Source: Corythucha ciliata (Eukaryota; Arthropoda; Insecta; Hemiptera; Tingidae). From it: 64,000 bases of DNA. Location of the stretch: contig CM075938.1 in NCBI GenBank assembly GCA_038030265.1, positions 52,817,189-52,881,188 on the forward strand, read 5' to 3'. Shown here one piece after another: positions 37,201-47,490 of the stretch (positions are counted from its first letter, which is position 1; every line of letters begins with the position of its first letter). The notes beneath the pieces are model-generated. The model was not told where the DNA came from and did no database searches. It saw only the letters and a program-made list of their open reading frames with translations. A program made the translations under genes and the position numbers.

Positions 37201-40200
37201 AAATTACAGTGAAAGCGAACGAGTGCGAAGTGTGCGAGAAGAGTGTTCATCAACTGGAGAAAGACCTAAGCGAACAAGCCAAGGAAGTGGAAGATCTTCA
37301 GAGTATTTTAGAGCAAAAGGTTCAATTTTTTGTAGCATATCGTTCAATTTTAAAGCCAAATTTGCCCCCCCCCTGCCTTAGGAATTGGCTATGGAACTTT
37401 TGAATCAACAACAAGCGAAAATGATTGAAGATGAAATGTGCTTGGACTTGGAGAATCGCGTCAAAGAGCAAGGGGCTGAAATAGACAAGCAAATCGAGGA
37501 CAATAAATCGGAGCAAGCGCTTTTAAGAGTTCAAATTAAGCATCTAAAGGTGACAGCCGAGCATACAAATTTGAAGGACTGTAACCCTTCATTCTACTCA
37601 ACCATCTCACGCCACTCAACAGAAAGAACTGTCGGAATTGAACTCACTGCTCGCTCGAGGCAAGCAACAATTGGAACATTTGAACGCTAAATCGGTCGAA
37701 CTGAAACTTCAAATGACCGGAAGTAAAAAACGACTCGAAGACTCGCAAGAGGAGGCGACGCAGCGTTTGCTCGATTTGAATTTAATTCGAATGCAAGCGA
37801 GTCTTGCGAAAAACACGGCCGACAAGGAGAAGGACGAATTGTGTTCTCTCGAGAGAAAGAAAATTCTTATTGACACGGTAAAAATTTAAGTTTTGTTACA
37901 GGCGTAATTTCACTACCTACCCCTCCATCATAACAAACAGGCAATGCATGAGCGTAACTTGGAAATCAAAGCTAAAAAAGAGGTTTTGATCGCCAAGAAA
38001 AGAGCGTTACAGGAAGAAAAATCAGCCCTGAAGAAAAACGTGGAGCATTTTCATCAGAGACTCAAACAATTAGACACGAGGTTGGAATAAACGACTTTTA
38101 GTGCATTTTTTTCTTAATCTAACATTGTCTATTTTAACGTTTAAAATTTTCCGTAAGATACGAAATAGAACTCGATAAGCTTGGAAAAGACGAAGAAGGC
38201 GAAAAAGTCTCCGTAGCTTACTTCAAAATAAAGGTATGCTCCCCCCCTCAAATACATTCACTCGCCGGTAACTAATTCCCACCTGCCACGAAATTCAGAT
38301 GGCCCAGCAAAAGCACGAATTAATTGAATTGGGCAACGAGCTCGAGGCAAAAATAAACAAAACCGAAAAAGAGATACAAGCGATGGAAAATACTTTGAGA
38401 CTTGTTAGCTCGGCTAACGATAATTACAAAATTAACGTTGAGGCCATTGATACCGAAGGTAAAACCAAATGATAAGCAGGCTTGGGCAAGTAATTTCAGA
38501 GGATTAAGTATTAATTACTGGTTCTGCGAAAAATGGAATTAAGTACTGAGTACCAATCAAACAGTCAACAGTCGTCGTAATCAAACACAGTGTTTATTGT
38601 AACTACTTATGTTAGTTATAATTACCAAAGTACTTAAGTACAACCCCTTAAAGTTTGACAGATTCGCCCTCACCCCCCCCCCTCGGTGATAGAATATCAC
38701 TGCTTTGTAACACCTAAAATTCGACGAAATCTCATCAAGCGCATGGGGGTCTGAGTCCAGGTGCGGATAAAGAGTCGTTTTAACGGGCTGCCACGTTTGT
38801 CAGTCCGCGGCTTACCACGAGGAGCACTAAATCAAGACGTATTTCCTATCAGACTACACTTTTAAAGGGGTCCTACACCGTGACCCACCTGAAACCCCAT
38901 TTGACCGCAGTGGCACATTTCCCGGGCGTTCGCAAAATTCACACAAAAATGGGGCGACTACAGAATTGACAAGTTGCAGAAAATGAATAGGCACCAGTTG
39001 CGTGTTTCGAGGAATCCCTATAGCCGTCATATTGGAAGTTTGGGGAACCCACAGCGGTGGCCACTTGGCCAGAGCTGTTTGGGCCGCGATCATGGGAGAC
39101 CTGGATACGTCTTTTCAAACTTGTCAATCCTACTAATGACGGGTTCATGGAAGTAAGCACAATCGAGAATCAACCATCCCACTTTCATTATGGAGAACTG
39201 AATAGCCGCAATAGAGCCCGTTCCGAGGTAATAAATTGCTGAGAAATTACTAATTACGGGCTAAATAATCGTGAAATTGCCAGATCCGATAATAATATAA
39301 CCTCGGAATTCAAGTTTCAAAGAATAATCAGCAACAAAATAATAGCAAGTTTGAGGGATGAATGGTAGACAAGTTTCAAGATGGGAGGGAGAGAGGTAAC
39401 CACGAATCGAATCTTTCAGTGGGATACATACATAGCCATGAAGTTGAGAAGTTCACGTGATACATATAGCCTCAAAATTGAAATTCCAGGCTTAAATAGA
39501 CACGAAATTACACGCCTCGGTGAATAATCAGCCGCAAGGATTGTGAGTTTCGTAGGGGAGTTTCGACATTAAAGTTGTGGAATTGAAAATCTCCGATATT
39601 GTGCGTTTCGCGGGATAAACGGCTGAAACTGCAAACTTTAGAGGGCAAAGAACCGCAAAATTGAATATTTCGGCGGACATTTTTTGCGCGTAATTCATAT
39701 TTTCCGCCAAAATTACCGGTTTTAAATGATAATCAGCCGAGATATTGCGAGTTCGGGAGATGAATCCACCAAACTGCAAATTTAGTAAGATGAATAGCCA
39801 CGAAATTGTAAGACATGGAGGATACTGGATGCGAAATTGTACTGAGGGGAGGGAGTAATTACTCGCAAAATGCCAGTTTTGAGGGATACGTAGCCACAAA
39901 AGTGTGTTTAAGAGGGCTAAATAGCCCAAACATTGCAAGTTTCTGAGTATAATCAGCCGCGAAATCGCCGGTTTCCTGAGGGAAATTGAAGATTGCAATT
40001 TCAGGGCTAAAAGGCCACGAAATTGAAAGATTCGGAAGATAAATAGCCACGAAATTGCAATTCCACGGATCAATAACCACGAAATTGCCGGATAAGTGAG
40101 TAACCATGAAATTACACACTTCGAGGGGCACAATAGCTCCAAAAATTTGCCCGCTGAATTGCTTTCGTGGAATAAATAGCGACGAAATCGGAAGTTCCGG

Positions 40201-41548
40201 AGAATAATCAGCAAAGTTGCGTGTTTCACGGGGGAAAATAGCCACCAAAATAAAAGGGATAAACAGTCATGCGACAGTGAGTTTTTGAGGATAATTAGCC
40301 GCGAATATGAAAAGTTTCAGTGAAAAATATTTCAACTCCAAGGGTCCGGGAGCATGACCCTTGTGGCCCCCATTTCATCTAAAACATCTTTAAGGTGCTA
40401 TCATAATTTCATTACTGGATTTGAGCAAATACGGAGAGCCAGGCACTTAAGACGTACTAATGAAAGGAATTAGTAATTATAATTACATGAAGTATCAAAG
40501 ATGAGAAATTAAGTACTAAGTGCAATTGATTTGTCGGACAAGTAATTAAGTACAGATAATTAATTACTTGTATTTATAATTATGTAATTATAAACAAGTA
40601 ATTAAATACTGCCCAACCCTGGATGTGGTTTTGGTGGTGGTTTTTCGAACGCATAGAATTTCAGACGGAGGGGGGATTTTTAGGGCCTGAGATGAAGGAG
40701 TTGGAAAACTTAGAAATGGAGTTCCACCAGCTTCATGAAAAATACATGGAAAGCTATAAAGCGTTGCAAGAAATTGACAAGGAGACTGCGGTATTTAAAA
40801 ATAGTTTTTTTTAACGATTATTTTATGACTCGCTTTTTTTATTTTTTTCAGCAAACAAAGGTGAGAATTGAGAGATTGCAGCAAACTGGAAAGGAAATCG
40901 AATTGCTATGGAAATCAAAAGAAAAAGAAATTATGGGGCTGTCGAAAGTTTTGTTGAACAAGCAAATCAAATTGGCTCGAACGACGAAATTATTGAGGAA
41001 ATTCATTCGAGAGTTAAAAACCACAAAGGGAATGACCAGTAATTACAAGCATGCTCTGGTAAATACACACCACCACCCTCCACGTACACAACCCCTAGTA
41101 GAAACGTCAATTTTCGATACTTGTATCGTAGCGTGACATACAAGTGAGAATACAGAGCGAACAAAACAAAACCGCCGTACATCAACTCCACGAATTCATC
41201 GTACTCTACCCAGAAGTACGACCCATTGTCAACCGGCTGTTATTAGAAAATAATCTGCCCGAAGTGGCCGATAGTTTTAAACAAGAGCCCTTGTCACCAA
41301 GTTCATCCCTGTAAGAGCCACCAAACCCACCATTAATCAATCACTTTCAAAAACGCGTGTTCTTCTCATACAGACATACCCCGTCGAGATTGTCGCTTAC
41401 ATCGGAAGGGACTGACGACAAGTTCAGGGGGAGTTCACCAGGAAGTGGGATGGGCAGCGTGTCACCATCTGTTGTCCACTTGGACCCGACTCTTTTGATT
41501 TCGAACGAAGACAAGCGTTACTTTAAGAATTACGACCAAAGAAAATAA
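34226..41548 (+). CDS. CCDC39: Coiled-coil protein CCDC39, axonemal 96-nm ruler
   Basis: Eighteen exons: 34226-34327, 34404-34523, 34598-34744, 34823-34981, 36127-36412, 36495-36661 (boundary uncertain), 36727-36817, 36914-37038, 37104-37319, 37382-37549, 37623-37877, 37941-38080, 38158-38233, 38299-38458, 40684-40790, 40852-41058, 41132-41310, 41374-41548. They total 2880 nt, about 959 residues; human CCDC39 has 941. The N-terminus holds GWAEGFNLPVANDENRLLE, like the vertebrate start. Later landmarks are EEALFSWEEQM, an ENTLRLVSSANDNYK block and a serine-rich tail. Nearly all of it is heptad-rich coiled coil. CCDC39 pairs with CCDC40 along axonemal doublets, setting the 96-nm spacing of inner dynein arms and the nexin-dynein complex. 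The exon 5/6 junction works in frame with an acceptor at 36493-36494; a better-looking acceptor at 36468-36469 would break the frame. Confidence 0.92.
34982..36126 (+). other. CCDC39 intron 4
   Basis: A 1.1-kb intron, from GTGAGT to CCGGTAG. It holds a sequence near 35240 with CCGTCCCAG and GGGACGGTCCCGG, and at 35753 the hAT-style terminus CAGTGGCGTAGCTAGA, without a visible partner. No coding sequence was recognised. Confidence 0.55.
38479..40621. mobile_element. 2.1-kb TIR-bounded segment in CCDC39 intron 14
   Basis: The left end reads CAGGCTTGGGCAAGTAATT and the right end, inverted, CAGGGTTGGGCAGTATTTAA followed by AATTACTTG. The terminal style CAGGGTTGGGCA is common among hAT elements. 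No 8-bp duplication was found. The core (about 39170-40330) is a tandem-repeat array. Both ends also contain repeated AAGTACT and TAATTA words. Confidence 0.55.
39170..40330. repeat. Long variant C tandem-repeat array
   Basis: About 1.1 kb of units of AATAGCCACGAAATTGCAAG and TTTCGGGGGATAA type repeat every 30-35 bases. A 233-codon minus-strand open frame here (40229-39528) is a by-product: its protein is itself repetitive (FRGYLA/ISWLF-like words) and I do not call it a gene. Confidence 0.75.
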
Positions 41549-41566
41549 ATGAGGAACGACATTCGC

Positions 41567-41572
41567 AATAAA
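41567..41572 (+). promoter_or_regulatory. CCDC39 polyadenylation signal
   Basis: AATAAA lies 19 bases after the stop codon. Another AATAAA overlaps the stop itself (41544-41549). Confidence 0.6.
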
Positions 41573-42532
41573 AATTTATCGAGGCGAGTTGAAAGTCAAA
41601 GAAAAGCGTTTCTTCTCCTGTTGTTGCATTCTGCAGCGCATCTTTTTATTTCAACCTCGGAAGTATCGAATATAGGCGCTCCAAGTACCACCAAAAATTC
41701 GTAAAAGTGTGAAGGAGCCCCCTCCCACAACCACCACCATCACACGAGGGCCGCGGTGGTCACTTGTCCTCACCCCGACTGAGAAACGAACACAATGAGA
41801 GGTGAAATACCCTCAGAACCCCTGATAATTACCGACAGTGCCGCCTTTCCACCACTGACTCGCCATAGTAGTTAACAAGACTCCTAAAAACAAGATTTAA
41901 GGCCAATAACTCATTTTTCACTCATGCTGAAGAGGTATTCTTGAATTTCAGGGATCAAAATAATTGGTATAGTTCCACTAGAAAGGGTTAATACGCGAAC
42001 GCTAATAGTCATATTCTAGGGCAGGTTGCGGGAACGGTCTAAATAAACATCAAGCAGCTAAATACTCAATTTGGTGGTTAGTTTAGAGGGGACAAAGTTT
42101 GCAGATTTTACGGTAAAATGGTGAATTTTAAACTGGTTTGAATTTTAAGTTGATAAAACAAATGGGAAATTTTAGAGCCCTGAGTTCAAGGGTATAACCA
42201 TCCTCGGCGCTCTTGTTTGTTTTGCTCTGCCGTCCCTATCCGTGCCTGATGATTATACATTGCAATTCTGTTGGAGGGCAGGGAGGGGGAATTCAAACTA
42301 TAGACCAATCCTCGGTTTTAGTTAGGTTTAGTTCAGTAGTTTAGGTAGTTTAGTTAGGTGCAATGAAAATTGAAAACCCAATAGTAGTTCGCAGATATAT
42401 CGGACGGGAGTGGGGGGAAACACCGAAGATGTCAAATTCGACCATGTGTTAGTTAAATTGTCCATTTTTCAAGTTTCAAAAAACCAATGACCTGAACAAG
42501 AATCACACGATTCGTCTACACAGAAAGACAAA
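41573..42532. other. Spacer between CCDC39 and the small-protein cluster
   Basis: About 960 bases with no coding features. A few degraded variant B repeat units (GCGAACGCTAATAGTC) lie near 41995 and short TTAGGTTTAGTT repeats near 42325. The promoter of the first small gene should lie at the right end, but no clear TATA element was seen. Confidence 0.4.
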
Positions 42533-42952
42533 ATGGCGGATAAAAAGGAAAAGGAAAAGGCAGGCGCCGCCGCCAAAGGAGGAGACAATAAGGAGGAGTG
42601 CGCTATCGAAGAGAAAAAACCGGACCGAGACATCAAACAACTGATAGAACAGGCACAGGCGGATCGCCAAAAGAGAAAAGAAAGTGGCCAAGACAATGCC
42701 GGCGGCTCGGCACCGTGTTGCACCGAATGGCATCGTCTTGGTTTTTTCGCTATTCCACTCGCCCTGATCTACCTTCCTTGGCTCGCGCGAACTCTACGGT
42801 GCCCGCCCAAATGCTGCCCACCGTCTTTCTGCTGTCCACGGCAGACCAACGTTTGTCCGCCTGAAAAACTGTGCTGCGGGGCACCACCCGGGACGAAGAG
42901 GCAATGCGAGAAGCCGCCGGATTTGTGTCAGGAGAGGGAGGCCCGTCAGTGA
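42533..42952 (+). CDS. Small single-pass Cys/Pro-rich membrane protein, member A (139 aa)
   Basis: An intronless frame starting MADKKEKEK with an A at -3 of the start codon. Residues 1-60 are charged, Lys/Glu-rich and probably disordered. Residues 68-87 (GFFAIPLALIYLPWLARTL) form one hydrophobic segment. The rest holds ten cysteines in CPPKCCPP, FCCP and LCCG clusters. The core P75-x6-P82-W83-x4-L88-R89 is shared with three neighbouring genes. AATAAA follows the stop by 16 bases (42969-42974). I do not recognise the family; function and topology are unknown. It is the only member on the plus strand. Confidence 0.8.
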   Translation: MADKKEKEKAGAAAKGGDNKEECAIEEKKPDRDIKQLIEQAQADRQKRKESGQDNAGGSAPCCTEWHRLGFFAIPLALIYLPWLARTLRCPPKCCPPSFCCPRQTNVCPPEKLCCGAPPGTKRQCEKPPDLCQEREARQ

Positions 42953-42968
42953 ATTGAAACGTTATTTA

Positions 42969-42974
42969 AATAAA
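42969..42974 (+). promoter_or_regulatory. Polyadenylation signal of member A
   Basis: AATAAA lies 16 bases after the stop, supporting a compact transcript. Confidence 0.6.
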
Positions 42975-42989
42975 ACTCTCTGCCTTACC

Positions 42990-43970
42990 CTACACAACGC
43001 TATTTTGTTTTATTGGTTCTGTAGTGTAGAGGCTACCAGAACAGTAGACCTCTGAACCTTTCATAACGAATGGACGACGCTTGAAACTCACCCCTTAACA
43101 CGTAAAACGCGACTGAACGTTAAAATGCAATGTCAATGAGTAATCATGTCATTTTTAATTTCTCGTGCGGCAAGGAGGGCGTTGACAGGTTGGCCTGCGG
43201 CAACAACCAGGCCCGGGTATCATGCAACATTTATTCGCTGGAACGCAAGTCGGGCCGCATCTCAAACTTCGTATGGCCAGAGGTACTCCAACTAAAACCG
43301 GGAGAGCGTACCAGAATAGCTTTTCGAGATTCCAGTCTATTTTTAAACCCTAAATTCATCAGGGGGGGGGGGGTTATTCGTTGAGCGATAAAAGCCTCCA
43401 ACACCGCCCCACCATACCATACCATACCTGAGCTTTTCCACTACTACCGTTCCCATCAGTACTCGTCACGGACTCCTGTGGGTTTTTTTTCGACATGTTC
43501 CTGTGTGTGACTTGGTTCCTGCGTGACTTGACTCCTTTGAGTGAAATAGAAAAATTTCACAAATGTTCTCAAAAATGTTGACTGGAGTAACCAAAAGTGA
43601 TCGTTATCGAAAAAAATTGTATAAGGGCTAACAACTCCCCCCTCCACCAATCTAACATCACCAGTTATACGCCCTATAAGCGCAGCATATCTTATAGTTA
43701 TATGATAGCGCGGGTACTCTCCCTGTAACCTTCAACCACTCAACCAGGTGCTTTAGAGACAAGCAAAACCGCCCAGAATAAACCACTCCTGTCTTGCCTG
43801 AACTGCTGGCCCAAAATACCTTACTGCGCGCACGGCCATTACAATCAAAATTACACAGACGTTTTACATGTTGATAAAATTTAGTTTTTAATCGAGCATG
43901 ATCCACACAAGCCCATCATTACATGCACACGACGTGTTTTTTCTTTCTTTCTTTCTTTTTCACGCCGACG
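42990..43970. other. Spacer between members A and B
   Basis: No gene was recognised. Contains an 11-base G run at about 43362 and (ACCAT)n near 43415. Confidence 0.35.
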
Positions 43971-43973
43971 TTT

Positions 43974-44189
43974 TCAGCAGCATGGCGGACGCGGTGGTGG
44001 CCGAGAGCATTTGTTTTTCTTCCCCCTCAAAGCCATCGTCAAGTATGGCATGACGGCAATAACAAAAGGTATCGCGTACAGCACATAGCACCCGTAGCCT
44101 GGGTCTTTGGGTAGGCAGTTTTTAAACAACCCGTCAGTGCCCGTGTCGTTGCTTTTGGTCGTGTCTTGCTGTTTCTTCTTGTCAGCCAT
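43974..44189 (-). CDS. Small single-pass Cys/Pro-rich membrane protein, member B (71 aa)
   Basis: Starts MADKKKQQD, nearly the same first residues as member A. One hydrophobic segment (residues 35-54) holds YAIPFVIAVMPYLTMALR, with the family core P41-x6-P48-Y49-x4-L54-R55. The short tail is CSRPPPRPPCC. The frame is open further upstream, but a polypyrimidine tract and CAG end two bases before this ATG, so I place the start here and treat the upstream part as a 5' UTR intron (44192-44263). Tryptophan of the core is replaced by tyrosine. Function is unknown. Confidence 0.78.
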   Translation of the reverse strand: MADKKKQQDTTKSNDTGTDGLFKNCLPKDPGYGCYVLYAIPFVIAVMPYLTMALRGKKNKCSRPPPRPPCC

Positions 44190-44191
44190 TC

Positions 44192-44263
44192 CTGAAGGGG
44201 GGAGGGGAGGTGAACGAGGTTTAGAGATGGATTGTACGGGGTGGAACAGAGTATTCGGCGTAC
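44192..44263 (-). other. Probable 5' UTR intron of member B (72 nt)
   Basis: On the minus strand, TATTCAG/GTACGCC forms a donor and CCCCCCTTCAG/GA an acceptor that falls two bases before the ATG. Spliced out, it removes the in-frame upstream extension. Confidence 0.55.
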
Positions 44264-44264
44264 C

Positions 44265-45360
44265 TGAATATTTGATAAAACTGAGCCACTTACGAAGAGA
44301 TTTGGTGATGAATTTATATGATACTTTCAATTTAAAGAAAAGAAATCAACCAAAATTTGTTCCTCGGGCATCATGTGATAATAATGTGCCAGGTTAAGCA
44401 ACAAAATAAATGAGGGCTCTGAGGCCCTAAGCTGTCGACCCCGACCCCTGTTCAAACGTTCCGAGGGACCGATCTGACAAAGTTTCGAGCAAGTATCCAC
44501 CCATCATAGTCAAAAAACAACGTCGAAGTTTCCCACGTTGTTTTTGGTTTCCGGGCGGTCCTTTCTCAACCCATCAAAACTGTGGCTGCACGATCTGGTA
44601 AGTTTGTGCATCTAGGCACTAATTTCCCGCCTCCACCTAGCACAATGTGTGACAGACGAGCAAAACACGCAATCCATGGTTTCTTACTCAGCGTGAGATA
44701 ATTAATTCGAAGCAAAAATAAACTCCAGTCACCTCGTTTCAACTTGTAAGTCTATATAGCCCGCTCATCGTACCATTGGTGAGGGGGTAGGGAAGGTACA
44801 AGGGCTAAAGCCCTATGGTGGGAGGTGGGGTTGTCTCGATGGTCGAGGCCAGTTCTGTAACTTTTCCCTGTCACCATCCAAGACCTTTTTCGGGGAGGGG
44901 ATTATTTAATTCCTTTCCATCAGCATACCGCTCTTCTTTTTTGCGAGAAATTGGACTAACCCGGGTGGGGAGGGGGTAATTAAGCTTTTCCCCGCCCCCT
45001 GGATCAACCTATAAATGTCCCTTGTTTTTCACCCGTCCGTCCAATCAACGTACGATTTAATTAGGAGCGGACGGGAGGAAAAGGATATCTCACGAGCTTC
45101 AATCCGCGCTGTGGACTCGGAGCGCTCTGATTGGTTGAAGCCCACAGCTCAGCTTTGTAAAACTTGCATGTGAAAGCGGCTAAAGAACGGTTGTCATTCC
45201 TATTTCCTACTACTGAGATCACCTTTGAACTCCATCCAACTCGCATTCTTTCAATAATGTAAGTAATTAATCAAAAATAGTTTGGTTCTAAAATACGCTT
45301 TATGGACCATGAGCCAGCCTATATAATTTGCCACTTCTTTTGAATTTCCAACGAGGATCA
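44265..45360. other. Spacer between members B and C
   Basis: Holds the probable 5' UTR exon of member B. Near 45140-45180 lies a copy of a repeat (CTCAGCTTTGTAAAACTTGC) related to the short insert at about 12131-12197. Nothing else was recognised. Confidence 0.35.
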
Positions 45361-45363
45361 TTC

Positions 45364-45864
45364 CTAGCAGCAATCATCGTCTTTTCCCCGTTTACCACCA
45401 TCGCCGCAATCATTCTCCCCTCTTTTTTTTCGCTTAGCCCCGTTGCACGCCCGTCTCGCTTGGGTCATAGGCGCGCACGTCGGCGGAACGCAAGGCGGTG
45501 GACAGCGAAACTTTTGAAACGCCCACGGAATGTAAATCATAACGGGTACGGCGTACCACAGGTAGCGACGCCAGTCATCATCCATTGAAGAATCAGCTGA
45601 ACCACCGCCGCTGCCGAACCCAGACCCGCCAGTTTGGCCGCTAGCACCATCCGCAGCTTTTGAAGAATCACGAAGAGCGGATTTTGACGCGTCGTTTGTT
45701 TCACAGAGACCTCCCGCGGCTTTCATTCGAGCTGACTTGCTGGTGTCGTCACTGGGTCCACTGCTGCTCCCACTAGTTTTAACAGCGTTACCGTTATGTT
45801 TAGGGCAGTCCGTTTTCTTGATGCAGCATTTCACCTTAAACTCTGGTTTATTGGGCTGACTCAT
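45364..45864 (-). CDS. Small single-pass Cys/Pro-rich membrane protein, member C (166 aa)
   Basis: The longest member. The N-terminal 95 residues are Ser/Gly/Ala-rich with four early cysteines, ending in an acidic SMDDDW. One hydrophobic segment (about 101-118, YLWYAVPVMIYIPWAFQKF) carries the core P107-x5-P113-W114-x4-F119-R120. Then CPPPCVPPTC, a basic KRKKR stretch and a terminal DDDCC follow. The spacing between the two prolines is one residue shorter than in A and B, as in D. It is intronless. The family is not recognised. Confidence 0.78.
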   Translation of the reverse strand: MSQPNKPEFKVKCCIKKTDCPKHNGNAVKTSGSSSGPSDDTSKSARMKAAGGLCETNDASKSALRDSSKAADGASGQTGGSGFGSGGGSADSSMDDDWRRYLWYAVPVMIYIPWAFQKFRCPPPCVPPTCAPMTQARRACNGAKRKKRGENDCGDGGKRGKDDDCC

Positions 45865-45988
45865 TTTCGTGCACTTGAAATCTTGATCTTGGCGCTTGGG
45901 GGTATTTAGCGCATTTTTGAAAAACTTGCAAATTTTAAACTAAACTAAAAATTAACGCATAACATGTGTCCAAGGGAGCTCATGTGTT

Positions 45989-45994
45989 TTTTAT
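45989..45994 (-). promoter_or_regulatory. Polyadenylation signal of member D
   Basis: Minus-strand AATAAA just downstream of the stop codon. Confidence 0.5.
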
Positions 45995-46009
45995 TCAACG
46001 AAAAATTGT

Positions 46010-46291
46010 TTACAAGTCGCCGTCGTTGCAATTTCTGCCACGTTTCGCTCGATTTAAACGAATACATTCCTCGTAAATTTGTTTCTCCATCCCATCAGTC
46101 AAACGTGGGCGCTCGTAGCAATTCTGTTTTTTGGGTTTCGGCGGCGACATGCACGCCCGGCGAAATCTGATTGTCGACACGATCCAAGGCAGTGCGAGGA
46201 GAACGGGTATCGACAGAATCATGTACCCCTTCCACGTGAATGTGGTCGCCGATTTGTTATCCTGTTTACCCGAATTTCCCTTTGCAGACAT
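46010..46291 (-). CDS. Small single-pass Cys/Pro-rich membrane protein, member D (93 aa)
   Basis: Intronless frame starting MSAKGNSGKQ. One hydrophobic segment (about 22-41, GYMILSIPVLLALPWIVSTI) carries P29-x5-P35-W36-x4-I41-R42. The tail is basic with four cysteines, fewer than in A, and includes a helical EKQIYEECIRLNRAKR. AATAAA lies 16 bases after the stop on the minus strand (45994-45989), the same spacing as in member A. Function is unknown. Confidence 0.76.
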   Translation of the reverse strand: MSAKGNSGKQDNKSATTFTWKGYMILSIPVLLALPWIVSTIRFRRACMSPPKPKKQNCYERPRLTDGMEKQIYEECIRLNRAKRGRNCNDGDL

Positions 46292-47490
46292 GTTCGACCC
46301 TTCGGTGTAAATTCGCCGCCCTTAACGCTTTTTTCGAACTCCCTTGTACGCTTAATTTACGTGATTTCTCAAGAATTCATGAAAATGTGAAGTAACTCCA
46401 TATGTGTACCTCAGGACAAGCTACTCGGGAGGCTTCCTAGCCCAAAAAAATGACGTTATTTTCATTATTCCTTTGACAACATGATCACACAGTCAACATT
46501 TGTCAGTCCATACTCTATCCCGTGCCATTAAGATCGTTAGGTTCTCCCACCCCCCTCAAATAACTTTAAATTTTGAAAAAGTAAGTTTTTAAGGGTGAGA
46601 AGAACTCTACAGAAAAAGAGAGCAGGACAACAAACACGATCTACCGGAGCGGAAAGTCAACTTTCACGCATACATCGGGTGCGTCTAAAATTGTCTGCGA
46701 GCGATCAGATTTAATCTTCTTTTTTTTTAAGAAAAAAAAAAAATGGCGTAAAAAGGGCGTACAGGGACTCTCATTGCGCTTCCTTGATACACTTTTTCTT
46801 CGTGTAACTCAGCCATCTGACTGTTGCCACCCCCGATTCAAAAATTTAAGCTCTGCATGACATGTTAAACCAAGCAATGTTCCGTGGGCCGATTGCTAGC
46901 GAGAAAAATTGGACGAGGGAGGGCAATACCTGAAACCAGTCCTTGAAATTGTGTGTGACAGGACCAGAAAATTACCTTCACCCAGCCATTAGGACAAAAA
47001 TTCGCTCATTTGGCTTAGTAGCCGTCACAAGAGCGTCAAATAAGAGATTTTTCGGCCATGACCCGGCTTATTCAGGTTATATCCAATTGAAAACAAATTT
47101 TGCTCCGGCAGCTGGCGGTCGGAAAGAGTGCATTTCATTCCGTATACGGATACCCTAAGCCGTCCCAGAAGTAATAATTTTGATACCATAATTTGTTTCA
47201 TTAAGCCGAGCTTCTTCCTCTTATTTTCACCCCCCTCTCTTCAAAAATGTCGAAAAGTGTTGGTAGTTTTCCAATGACTTTGTTATATTAAATTTTTGTG
47301 CCGTATTTTATAATAAACGTGTGAATATAATCGATTTTTTTGAAATTTCATCCCCTATTTCACCCCCCCCCCCAATCAAAGTTCTCGATAAATCTCAATG
47401 GAACCCAGGGCTTAGGTTGCATTAAATTATTGAGTCGAATTTTAGAGCGCTAAGATGAACTAGTGAAGTTCAACGCTATTTTTACACTTC
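46292..47490. other. Intergenic DNA right of the cluster
   Basis: No gene or named element was seen. It is A/T-rich with short homopolymer runs. Confidence 0.35.

Noticed and set aside
39528..40248. Two long overlapping minus-strand ORFs (233 and 129 codons)
   Set aside because: They lie wholly inside the variant C tandem array in CCDC39 intron 14; the proteins are repeats of the repeat unit and both frames are open for the same reason.
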